A program made the position numbers and the translations under genes. From NCBI RefSeq assembly GCF_905171765.1, contig NC_053389.1, positions 218,618,624-218,682,623 of the forward strand: DNA of 64,000 nucleotides. Reading direction: 5' to 3'. Below the pieces are notes generated by a model that searched no databases, was not told the DNA's origin, and was given only the letters and a program-made list of their open reading frames with translations. Origin of the DNA: Bufo bufo. Its lineage: Eukaryota > Chordata > Amphibia > Anura > Bufonidae. Positions 51,333 through 60,918 of the stretch are shown here, in pieces (position 1 is the first letter of the stretch; the number at the start of each line of letters is the position of its first letter).

Positions 51333-52931
51333 ATGCAGTATGAGGAATTAAGGCGTGCTACCCTTAAAGATATATTGGAACGCAGAGGATCAGCGAGTAA
51401 TCTCAAGAAGAGAGAGATTATTTCTATATTATTGGAGATGGATGCAGCACAGGGAACGGAGAGAGCTAATGTGCCTGGCATACTGGATTTAACACCCGAG
51501 GAGGTACAATTTAACTGGGCAGTCCAGATAAGGCTGGCACACCTTGGCCCCAACCCTGCAGCAGATATTGTGATCCAGGTGCAAGCAACAGTAGCAGCAC
51601 AACAGGCGCTCCAGGGAAGAGGAGCTGCAGCAGCAGAGGTACCCCATAATAATAATGGAAGGAGAAAGGTACCTTTTGCTGCATTTAGACATTTTGTGGA
51701 AACGGAGGGAGAGATTGACGGGTTCCTCGCCGATTTTGAAAGGCAGTGTGCCTTACACCAGTTACCCACAGAGGAATGGGTCACTATCCTCTCTGGGAAA
51801 TTATCCGGCCGGGCCAGTGAGGCTTTTCGGGCCATCCCAGAGGAGGAACTTACAAGTTACCGGGCAGTAAAAGATGCCCTTTTGGCCAGATACGCTGTCA
51901 CCCCTGAGGCGTACCGGCGGCGATTCCGGGACACTAACAAGCAGGCTGGCGATTCTTATGTGGAGTGGGCATGCAGGGTACACCGCACCGCAGCCCACTG
52001 GATGGCAGGGTGTCAAGCGGTAACTGGGGAAGAGGTGCTGCAAGTATTTTTGTTGGAGCACTGCTTTGATCGGTTACATACAGGAGTCAGAGAGTGGGTT
52101 AGGGACCGCAAACCCGCTACCTTACCTGAAGCTGCTCGTCTGGCCGATGAATACACAGATGCACGAAGGCTAGACCAGACAGCAGCCAAGGTCCCTACCC
52201 GAGTGGAGTACAAACCGGCAGCACCTCCAACCACTACTGTGTATCACCCCCCAGCGCAACGCACCCCCACAATACCACCAGCGAACAATTATGTTCAGCC
52301 AGCTCGGTTCAACGCCCGGGATTACTCTCAGCCTATCCGGTGCTATGGGTGCAAACAGTTGGGGCACAAGAGACCGGAGTGCCCATTGAACAATAACAAC
52401 CAAGCTCAGTCGTGGAGAAAACCAGCCGGCGGACATCAGCAGCCACCCCAGTCTTCCGCTCACTGTCTTGAGCAGGAGGAATTTTGGGGTATACTACATG
52501 AGGCGGATCCAGTACAAGCAGCCCAGCAGGATAACCGGCAGCAACACAGGCAGACCGTTAGACTAAATGGCAAAGTGGTCACTGGTCTGAGAGACACCGG
52601 AGCCACTATGACCCTGCTCCAAAAGAACCTTGTTTCGGAACACCAACACACTGGAAATACTGTGGCAGTAAGGGTAGCAGGAGGCGCCGTGTTCCGTCTA
52701 CCTGTTGCCCGGGTTCATTTGGATTGGGGAGTGGGCTCTGAACATGTGAATGTGGGGGTTATGAAAGACTTGCCTGCTGATGTCTTGCTCGGGAATGACC
52801 TGGGCCCTTTGGTTTCTGCTTATGCTCCAATGGGACCTGCTGATGTCAACCCAGTGACTACCCGGGCCCAGACCCGTGCTGCTGGAACCAGCCCACCTGC
52901 TGCTGAGACCCAGGTAAGATTCCCCGACTGA
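51333..52931 (+). CDS. Gmr1-like Gag-protease with SCAN-related region
   Basis: 532 aa from ATG 51333 (an in-frame GTG lies 6 bases upstream, but eukaryotic initiation favours the ATG). The N-terminus RRATLKDILERRGSASNLKKRE is SAP-like; the capsid region (WVTILSGKLSGRASEAFRAI) leads to YRRRFRDTNKQAGDSYVEW...VLQVFLLEHCFDRLHTGVREWVRDRKP (~195-280), which resembles the SCAN domain of vertebrate zinc-finger proteins. The zinc knuckle is CYGCKQLGHKRPEC (~337-350). Then an aspartic protease: RDTGATMTLL (DTG) and DVLLGNDLG. It ends TGA; pol follows in the +1 frame. Confidence 0.92.
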   Translation: MQYEELRRATLKDILERRGSASNLKKREIISILLEMDAAQGTERANVPGILDLTPEEVQFNWAVQIRLAHLGPNPAADIVIQVQATVAAQQALQGRGAAAAEVPHNNNGRRKVPFAAFRHFVETEGEIDGFLADFERQCALHQLPTEEWVTILSGKLSGRASEAFRAIPEEELTSYRAVKDALLARYAVTPEAYRRRFRDTNKQAGDSYVEWACRVHRTAAHWMAGCQAVTGEEVLQVFLLEHCFDRLHTGVREWVRDRKPATLPEAARLADEYTDARRLDQTAAKVPTRVEYKPAAPPTTTVYHPPAQRTPTIPPANNYVQPARFNARDYSQPIRCYGCKQLGHKRPECPLNNNNQAQSWRKPAGGHQQPPQSSAHCLEQEEFWGILHEADPVQAAQQDNRQQHRQTVRLNGKVVTGLRDTGATMTLLQKNLVSEHQHTGNTVAVRVAGGAVFRLPVARVHLDWGVGSEHVNVGVMKDLPADVLLGNDLGPLVSAYAPMGPADVNPVTTRAQTRAAGTSPPAAETQVRFPD

Positions 52932-55737
52932 TTCCCTAGGACAGACCTTTGCTAGCTGGGATTCCCCAGAGGAGTTTGGGAGGGAAACTCAGGCAGATCC
53001 GACTCTCCAGAAGTATAGAGACAGAGCAGATACTGGAGAGGTAGGAGTAGATGGGGAGCGGTATGAATGGGTGGGGGACAGGTTATATAGGATCCCTAAA
53101 CCGTCCCAGAAAAGTGTTGCCCATCCGCCGAATCGACAGCTGGTGGTGCCCGCAAAATACCGGCAGGAGATTCTGCGGATAGGGCATGATGTTCCATTAG
53201 CCGGACATCTAGGGTCCCGCCGCACAGCCTATAGGATCATGCAGAACTTCTTTTGGCCAAATTTTAACCAGGCTGTGCGGATATATTGTAGTACGTGTGA
53301 CACTTGTCAACGGGTAGGAAAGCGGGGGGACCACCCAAGAGCTAGGCTTATGTCTATGCCTATCATTGGGGAGCCCTTTTCCCGCATAGCCGTTGACATT
53401 GTGGGTCCACTGGCCAGGGCTAGCCCATCCGGTAAGAAGTATATTCTCACCGTGGTGGACTATGCCACTCGCTATCCAGAGGCAGTAGCGCTGTCTAATA
53501 TAGAGGCAGAGACAGTTGCTGATGCCCTGGTTAGAATTTTTACTAGGGTCGGGTTCCCTAAGGAGATTCTCTCTGACCAGGGAACCCAATTTACCGCTGT
53601 GCTCACCCTGCAACTGTGGAGGGTGTGCGGCATTAAACCGATACTTAGTTCCCCGTACCATCCACAGACTAACGGCCTCTGCGAGCGATTTAACGGCACC
53701 CTCAAACAGATGATGAGGACCTTTTCTGACACTTGCAGAGACTGGGAGCGATACCTGCCTCATCTGTTGTTTTCTTACAGAGAGGTGCCCTAGGAATCTA
53801 CTGGGTTCTCCCCCTTTGAGTTGCTCTATGGGAGGAGGGTCCGCGGACCCCTAGATCTCATTAGAGGCCACTGGGAGGGGGAGACAGAGCAGGAAGGGAC
53901 CGCCATAGTACCGTATGTCCTGGAACTCCGGGACTGCATGGAGAAACTGTCCCTGATGGTAAGAGAGAATCTCCAGGTGGCCCAGGGGAGACAGAAGAGA
54001 TGGTACGATCGGGGTGCCCGGCAGCGAGTCTTCCAGGTTGGGCAGAAAGTGCTAGTGCTCAAACCTGTGAAGGCGAACAAGATGCAAGCATCTTGGCAGG
54101 GCCCGTATAAGGTGGTAGCTCAGGTGTGTGATACTACCTACCTCATAGCCAGCTGTTCAGATGAGAGGATCCAGCGATCCTTTCATGTGAACATGCTAAA
54201 AGAGTATCAGGAGAGACCGGAGGATGTCGCTGCAGTATGTGCCCCTGCTGCAGACGATACAGAGAGTTTACCCTTACCCGATTTGTTAGAGAGGGACTCC
54301 CAGACTGACCTTACTAGTCTTGTACAGCTAGGGGATAGATTAAGCCCCACAGAGAAGGGACAGGCAAGACAGCTTCTGTGGGAGAAGCAGGCAACGTTCT
54401 CCCAAGAGCCTGGCTACACTACCCTAACTGTACATAAGGTAGAGACCCCTGGACAGAACCCCCTGCGACAGCCCCCTTACCGTATCCCTGAAGCAGTCCG
54501 AGAAGGAATGCGGAAGGAGATACAGGAGATGACCCAGCTTGGGGTCATCGAACACTCCGATAGTCCTTGGGCTTCGCCTGTAGTCCTGGTGCCTAAGAAA
54601 TATGGGACCACGCGGTTCTGTGTAGACTACAGGCGGCTCAACGAGCGGACCACCACTGACGCCTACCCGATGCCCCGGGTAGACGAATTATTAGATCGTA
54701 TTGCCAGGGGACGCTATCTGACCACCATAGACCTGTGTAAAGGCTATTGGCAGATTCCCCTGGCCGAGGATGCTATCCCCAAGTCGGCCTTCGTCACCCC
54801 ATTTGGCTTGCACCAATTTAAGGTCATGCCATTTGGGATGAAGAATGCCCCGGCTACCTTTCAGCGTATGGTGGATAGACTTCTCGATGGATTCCAGGAA
54901 TTTGCGTGTGCATACCTGGATGACATTGCGATCTACAGTGGGTCCTGGGAGGAACACCTAGTACATGTAGGGGTAGTTTTGGACAAAATTCGGGCTGCTG
55001 GCCTTACATTGAAGCCAGAGAAGTGCCATCTAGGCATGGCTGAAGTGCAATACCTGGGTCACAGAGTGGGGTGTGGGAGCCAGAGACCGGAGCCGGCTAA
55101 GATAGAGGCAGTAGCTAACTGGCCCACACCTATCACTAAGACCCAGGTGTTAGCCTTCCTAGGGACAGCAGGGTATTACAGACGCTTTGTCCCAGACTAC
55201 AGCACTATTGCTAAGCCCCTGACTGACCTGACTAAGAAAAATCTCCCTAAGCAGGTCCTGTGGTCTCCGGCTTGTGAAGCTGCGTTTCAAGCACTCAAAC
55301 AGGCTCTTGTAAATGCCCCTGTCCTGGCTGCCCCAGTCCCTAGCAAACGTTTTCTTGTCCATACAGATGCTTCCATGTATGGACTGGGGGCTGTGCTGAG
55401 CCAGGTCGGGGAAGATGGAGGAGAGCACCCTGTCGCATATCTCAGTAGAAAGCTGTTACCCCGAGAAGTGAGTTATGCGGCAGTGGAGAAGGAATGCTTG
55501 GCCCTGGTCTGGGCATTGAAAAAGTTAAGCCCTTATTTGTATGGACAGGAATTTTCCCTTGTGACGGACCACAATCCCCTTGTCTGGCTTAACCGGGTCT
55601 CAGGAGACAATGGTAGACTGCTGCGGTGGAGTTTAGCTTTACAACCGTATAACTTCACCATCAGCTACCGACCTGGTAAGCAGAATGGGAATGCAGATGG
55701 ATTGTCCCGGCAAACCGACGTTCTTGCTACCTCCTAG
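52918..55737 (+). pseudogene. Gmr1-like Pol: integrase - RT - RNase H, one nonsense codon
   Basis: One frame open from 52918 apart from TAG at 53791-53793, in the integrase. Integrase: HDVPLAGH...CSTCDTCQ (HHCC), AVDIVGPL, SDQGTQF and PYHPQTNGLCERFNG (DDE) before the stop; the C-terminal part (FELLYGRRV; WQGPYKVV; RSFHVNMLKEY) after it. Then RT: RFCVDYRRLNERTTTDAYPM, TTIDLCKGYWQI, CAYLDDIAIY; RNase H: VHTDASMYGLGAVLSQ, KECLALVWAL, TDHNPLVWL, NADGLSRQ. All catalytic residues remain. Integrase upstream of RT is copia-like order on a gypsy-type Pol. No chromodomain seen. Confidence 0.94.
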
Positions 55738-55794
55738 TCCGGTCATCCCCAAGTTGACCCGCTAAAGGGTCAAGCCGGGTCTGCCGGAGTGTCC

Positions 55795-55810
55795 CACAAG
55801 GGGGGAGCCG
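55795..55810 (+). promoter_or_regulatory. Gmr1-like polypurine tract
   Basis: CACAAGGGGGGAGCCG immediately precedes the 3' LTR; the purine run AAGGGGGGAG would prime plus-strand DNA synthesis. Confidence 0.7.
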
Positions 55811-56577
55811 TGTGACAGATCCATCTGTATAGGCCTATATTGCTGGTTCGTCTGTTTGCCTTCATTTCGCTGGATTTCCTGCCCGTATGCCCCTGTTCGT
55901 GTGTTTCCCCAAATACCGATTGGAACTACTGAACGGACGGCCACCCAGGAGAAGAGTGTGCTGCTAGTTAACCCATATGACCTCATTGTTCACAAAGGAC
56001 TTTAACTAACTTGAACTCCTGGTCTAATGCGTGCCATTTTGGGATGTTAAATGTCTGTGTATTGAAAAGGGTTGTGACATTGTATGTTTAAATGGTGATG
56101 TCTGTTCTGTTGTCCCCACATGTGTATTGTGGTTACCCTCTGTCTTGAGAGATAATGGGATTACTCCTCAGGTCTCCAGGGCAGAGAGGAGGAGACCATG
56201 ATGCATTGTGGGGGATGTATTGTCTCTGTAGTGCTGCATGTCTGTCCTGTGTCAGTCTCCAGTCTGGACCCCTAGGGGCGTGTCCACCAGATGGAGACCT
56301 GCATAAACACGGGTGGGTAGCCCTCAATAAAATTGATTCCTGTTTGACTTTCAAGACGGAGCTTGGTCTCGTTTGTGGAGGGATTTATTATTGGGACAGC
56401 GCTTTCGTATATTGCTAGCTGTGGAAGGAGTTCGACTGAATTGCTGATCGGGAGTTGCCACTTCGTATGCTCCATTCGGGAGTTTGACGATCGGCTGGAT
56501 TAAAAACTGCATTTCTGGAGAAAGGGGCTTATTCACTAAACGGCGGCTTCATCTACCTGGCGGTGAGTGTCGTAACA
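55811..56577 (+). repeat. Gmr1-like 3' LTR
   Basis: 767 bp, uninterrupted, TGTGACAG to CGTAACA. TATA-like GCATAAACAC at about 56301 and AATAAA at about 56327. It serves as the empty-site reference for the Ngaro insertion. Confidence 0.95.
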
Positions 56578-56861
56578 GTATCACTTTCTGTTTTAAAAGC
56601 AGAGAAATTGAAATTTAGAAAATTGCGAATTATTTTAATTTTTTGGTAAATTTGGGATTTTTTTCATAAATAAAGGTGAAATATTTTGACTCAAATTTAT
56701 GACTATCATGAAGTACAATGTGTCATGAAAAAACAATCTCTGAATGACTTGGATAAATAAAGGTGTTCCAAAGTTATTACCACATAAAGTGAGATATGTC
56801 AGATTTGCAAAATTAGGCCTGGTCAGGAAGGGGGCAAATGGCCCAGATGGCAAGTGGATAA

Positions 56862-57077
56862 AGACTTAACAGTGTTATACAAAAAGTAACTGGAAATCCT
56901 TAATCCACAATGTGACATCTCATAGAAACAAAACTTCCAGAAGTGCACAGAGTTGCATATGACCCAATGACTGTGGAGACAGTTTTCCCACGAATATCGC
57001 TGTTACTATATCATCAGAGGCAATTGTTTAATGAACGTACTGACCTTATATTCAAAAATATCCTAATCAATTCAATA
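56862..57077. other. Anonymous AT-rich sequence
   Basis: Nothing recognised between the hairpin-rich element and the next Tc1 element. Confidence 0.3.
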
Positions 57078-57079
57078 TA

Positions 57080-58570
57080 CACTGCTCAAAAAAATAAAGG
57101 GAACACAAAAATAACACATCCTAGATCTGAATTAATTAAATATTCTTCTGAAATACTTTGTTCTTTACATAGTTGAATGTGCTGACAACAAAATCACGCA
57201 AAAATTAAAAAATGGAAATCAAATTTTTCAACCCATGGAGGTCTGGATTTGGAGTCACACTCAAAATTTAAGTGGAAAAACACACTACAGGCTGATCCAA
57301 CTTTGATGTAATGTCCTTAAAACAAGTCAAAATGAGGAATCTCCTCCCAGACCTGGACTAAAGCATCTCCCGACTCCTGGACAGTCTGTGGTGCAACGTG
57401 ACGTTGGTGGATAGAGCGAGACATGATGTCCCAGATGTGCTCAATTGGATTCAGGTCTGGGGAACGGGCGGGCCAGTCCATAGCATCAATGCCTTCGTCT
57501 TGCAGGAACTGCTGACACACTCCAGCCACATGAGGTCTAGCATTGTCTTGCATTAGGAGGAACCCAGGGCCAACCGCACCAGCATATGGTCTCATAAGGG
57601 GTCTGAGGATCTTATCTCGGTACCTAATGGCAATCAGGCTACCTCTGGCGAGCACATGGAGGGCTGTGCGGCCCTCCAAAGAAATGCCACCCCACACCAT
57701 TACTGACCCAATGCCAAACCGGTCATGCTGGAGGATGTTGCAGGCAGCAGAACGTTCTCCACGGCGTCTCAAGACTCTGTCACGTCTGTCACATGTGCTC
57801 AGTGTGAACCTGCTTTCATCTGTGAAGAGCACAAGGCGCCAGTGGCGAATTTGCCAATCTTGGTGTTCTCTGGCAAATGCCAAACGTCCTGCACGGTGTT
57901 GGGCTGTAAGGACAACCCCCACCTGTGGACGTCGGGCCCTCATATCACCCTCATGGAGTCTGTTTCTGACCGTTTGAGCAGACACATGCACATTTGTGGC
58001 CTGCTGGAGGTCATTTTGCAGGGCTCTGGCAGTGCTCCTCCTGTTCCTCCTTGCACAAAGGCGGAGGTAGCGGTCCTGCTGCTGGGTTGTTGCCCTCTTA
58101 CGGCCTCCTCCACGTCTCCTGATGTACGGGCCTGTCTCCTGGTAGCGCCTCAATGCTCTAGACACTACGCTGACAGACACAGCAAACCTTCTTGCCACAG
58201 CTCGCATTGATGTGCCATCTTGGATAAGCTGCACTACCTGAGCCACTTGTGTGGGTTGTAGACTCCGTCTCATGCTACAACTAGAGTGAAAGCACCGCCA
58301 GCATTCAAAAGTGACCAAAACATCAGCCAGGAAGCATAGGAACTGAGAAGTGGTCTGTGGTTACCACCTGCAGAACCACTCCTTTATTGGGGGTGTCTTG
58401 CTAATTGCCTATAATTTCCACCTGTTGTGTATCCCATTTGCACAACAGCATGTGAAATTGATTGTCATTCAGTGTTGCTTCCTAAGTGGACAGTTTGATT
58501 TCACAGAAGTGTGATTGACTTGGAGTTACATTGTGTTGTTTAAGTGTTCCCTTTATTTTTTTGAGCAGTG
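57080..58570 (-). mobile_element. Tc1/mariner transposon with internal deletion
   Basis: Ends CACTGCTCAAAAAAATAAAG and its inverse complement, flanked by TA (57078-57079, 58571-58572). The element is complete at both ends. The minus-strand gene lacks its last ~30 codons because of a deletion near 57340. Closely similar elements are, from memory, widespread in fishes, lampreys and frogs. Confidence 0.93.
57317..58318 (-). pseudogene. Tc1/mariner transposase, C-terminus deleted
   Basis: 333 codons. HTH region [22 protein letters not shown] and [12 protein letters not shown], then [19 protein letters not shown]. Catalytic Asp in [12 protein letters not shown], Asp in [13 protein letters not shown] and Glu in [12 protein letters not shown] with 34 residues between (DD34E). 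After VQVWEEIP the frame runs into HFDLF and a stop, where the family continues for about 30 more residues to its own end. The deletion removes the C-terminal tail but no catalytic residue, so loss of function is likely rather than certain. Met14 is the likelier start. Confidence 0.88.
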
Positions 58571-59353
58571 TACATCAAGTAGAGCTTACCATACTGAAGT
58601 TCAGAGTTGAAAAACTGGGCACCGCGCATGTCCAGAGTCACCAGCGCCAATAACGAGACAAGTAACAAGCTGCGCTGTGTAGTGTACACACAAATAAACA
58701 TTCTGCACGTGTAGACTTGCACAGGACCAGCTTATTACTTATCATTTTGTTTTCGGCACTGGTGACTCTCTCTCCGGACATTTGTTAGCGGCCATATGTA
58801 TGAGGAAACTGTCTCAGTTCCTGGGTCATATTCCATACACTTTCTTATTCTGTGTCTTCATCAGCACAGGGCACATTGGTTTGTAAGAGACTGATTAAGC
58901 ATTTTTAGTTGTCTTACATTTAGAAGCAAACAAAAAAAGGTCTGGCAGCACAACATCTCACATACAAACAATAAAACTGGGAAATAGGGATTATTCTAAA
59001 TTAAAGTAGTATTATACCTACTATAAATGAAAAAAAAAAATTGAAGCTCTTTGCGTACGTCAAACGTTGCCCATCTACCAGGCGTCAAGGTGGCTTCTGC
59101 TGATGGGTCCCTAACACTAACAGAACTGCCTCTCCTGGGCTTGACTAAGCCTACAATGTTCAGGGCAGTGTAGGAACCAGCTACATTTATACTCTGCACA
59201 GAAGCCACAGGCAGATGGGCAGGGAGTGATCAAGAGGCAGCTACCCTCAATATATACTACACGAAAATTTAGACAAGCACATTCATAGTTGCAGGTGAAC
59301 ATCTATAAAGCTAGCATGCAAGAAGCGAACAAAAAAAGGTATGGCAGCACAAC
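58571..59353. other. Anonymous sequence with ~400-bp-spaced direct repeats
   Basis: AAGCAAACAAAAAAAGGTCTGGCAGCACAAC at 58922-58952 recurs at 59324-59353 with two or three changes, just before the gypsy LTR. Between them is a stretch related to 6915-6990. Probably one dispersed repeat bounded by the direct copies. No gene seen. Confidence 0.4.
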
Positions 59354-59981
59354 TGTCACGGCTGTATGTGAGCAACAATAGTATACACAGTAAAAGAGCT
59401 ACTGACCGGACCCAAACTAGGGAGGATAAAGGGTGACCCCTGTCAGACCCTCAAAGCTCTCCCTATGCTGCTAAAGCACATGCCCGGATCCAAATGGCGG
59501 AACGAGGCATGCCCACGTACCTAAGACTGATGACCACTGTGGAAGGGGCACGGCCACCGGTGCCCTACTCAGTATATGGAGGGAACCGTGGCCACCTCAG
59601 ATCCAGTCAGAAAATAATCAGGTACACAACAATGTCTGTACACTTAGCTGAAGGTGTTGCAGCCGCAGAGAAGACGGATCCAAGGACAGCTGGCAATATC
59701 CGGAGTGCTTGCTGCAGCAGAACACAGGTCCAGTGAACTGATAGCTACAAGTGAAGATACTAAAGCAAGAGCTACAACTGAAATGAGAACTATAATCCAC
59801 GCCCTACAATAGGAGGAGGGGTGATATAAAGAGAGGGAAATCAAACGCATGAGGAACAGCTGGGAGGAAGGAAACCAAAAGTAAACAGAGCAGTGGGAAC
59901 TCCTCCCAGCTCTAGTAGTGACATCATCACAGGGGTGGAGAAACAGAGCTGTGAGAACGTCCCAAAGCTCTGGTAGTGACA
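59354..59981 (-). repeat. 3' LTR of the second gypsy element
   Basis: 628 bp with plus-strand ends TGTCACGGCTG and CTGGTAGTGACA, so TG...CA. A TATA-like TTTATATCACC lies on the minus strand near 59826. It is followed (plus strand 59984-60001) by a run of about 17 C, the polypurine tract on the element strand. Confidence 0.9.
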
Positions 59982-59983
59982 GT

Positions 59984-60001
59984 ACCCCCCCCCCCCCCCC
60001 T
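59984..60001 (-). promoter_or_regulatory. Polypurine tract of the second gypsy element
   Basis: G-run on the element strand (AGAGGG then about 17 G, then TAC) directly before the 3' LTR, equivalent to GGAAGGGGGGGTAC in the first gypsy element. Confidence 0.75.
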
Positions 60002-60918
60002 CTACGGGTGGACTCCGGACACCCAAGACCCACCTTCTCAGGATGAGCCCTATGAAATTCCCTGATGAGGCGAGTGGCTTTAATGTCCGACACCGGAACC
60101 CACATCCTCTCCTCAGGACCATAACCCTTCTAATGAACGAGGTACTGAAGAGAACCACGGACAATGCGAGAGTCCACAATTCTGGAAACCTCAAACTCCA
60201 GATTGCCATCAACCAAAATCAGAGGAGGAGGCAAAGAGGAGGGTACCGTGGGCTGGACATATGGTTTTAAGAGAGATCTGTGAAATACATTATGTATCTT
60301 CCAAACCCGTGGAAGATCAAGACGGAAGGCAACAGGATTGATGACTGACAAGATTTTATAAGGCCCAATAAACTTGGGACCCAATTTCCAAGAGGGAACC
60401 TTCAGTTTAATATTTCTTGTAGACAACCACACCAGATCACCCACATTCAGGTCCGGACCAGGCACACGTCTCTTATCAGCCACACGCCTATACCTCTCAC
60501 TCATCTTTTTAAGATTACTCTGAATCTTTTGCCAAATGGTAGACAAAGACGAGGAAAATCTCTCCTCCTCAGGTAAACCAGAAAGAGCCCCTCCCGAGAA
60601 TGTCCCAAACTGCGGATGGAACCCATATGCACCAAAGAATGGTGACTTATCAGAAGATTCCTGACGACGGTTGTTCAGAGCAAACTCAGCAAGAAGGAGA
60701 AATGAACACCAATCCTCCTGGTTCTCTGCCACAAAACAGCACAAATATGTCTCCAGATTCTGATTGAGGCGCTCAGTCTGACCATTCGACTGCGGGTGAA
60801 AAGCAGAAGAGAAGGACAGCCGAACCCCCAGGCGAGAACAGAAAGCCTTCCAGAACAGAGGGAATGCCGTGCAATTTAACAATATGGTCGACAAAAGCTT
60901 GCGCCAACGTTTTAGCAT
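60002..60918 (-). pseudogene. Second gypsy: integrase C-terminus and chromodomain, broken
   Basis: From about 60857 the frame reads FWKAFCSRLGVRLSFSS, then HPQSNGQTERLNQN (catalytic Glu), the integrase C-terminal domain (LGPKFIGPYKIL; WKIHNVFHRSLL) and FEVSRIVDSRI of the chromodomain. A TAG at 60130-60132 falls where the chromodomain's conserved Trp is expected; [15 protein letters not shown] continues after it. Upstream, a deletion at about 60857 removes the segment with the integrase's second catalytic Asp and changes frame. Confidence 0.88.

Larger units (their letters stand above)
45123..56577 (+). mobile_element. Gmr1-like Ty3/gypsy retrotransposon (integrase upstream of RT)
   Basis: LTRs start TGTGACAGATCC and end GTGTCGTAACA, with GTATC duplicated at 45118-45122 and 56578-56582. 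The interior 51268-55810 encodes Gag-protease, then integrase, RT and RNase H in that order, the arrangement of Gmr1-type gypsy elements. The 5' LTR is interrupted at 45212-50589; its two parts sum to 767 bp (89 + 678), exactly the length of the 3' LTR. About six substitutions separate the LTRs (0.8%). One nonsense codon lies in the integrase. Confidence 0.95.
42954..56857 (-). mobile_element. Large hairpin-rich element, copy 2, split by Gmr1-like and Ngaro elements
   Basis: The left end follows TTAA (42950-42953) with CCACTTTCCGTC; the right end reads GGCAAGTGG before ATAA. The ends are inverted (CCACTTNCC). Blocks match copy 1 in inverse orientation (ACATGTGGGGTGTTTATG, GGTATTGCCGCGTCCGTAA, CCAAAGTTATTACCACATAAA). 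Excluding the insertion at 45123-56577 it is about 2.45 kb. A ~350-base internal block is partly repeated (GGTATTGCCGCGTCCGTAA at about 43615 and 43960, a third variant near 44316). No transposase. GTATC flanks the insertion. Confidence 0.7.
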
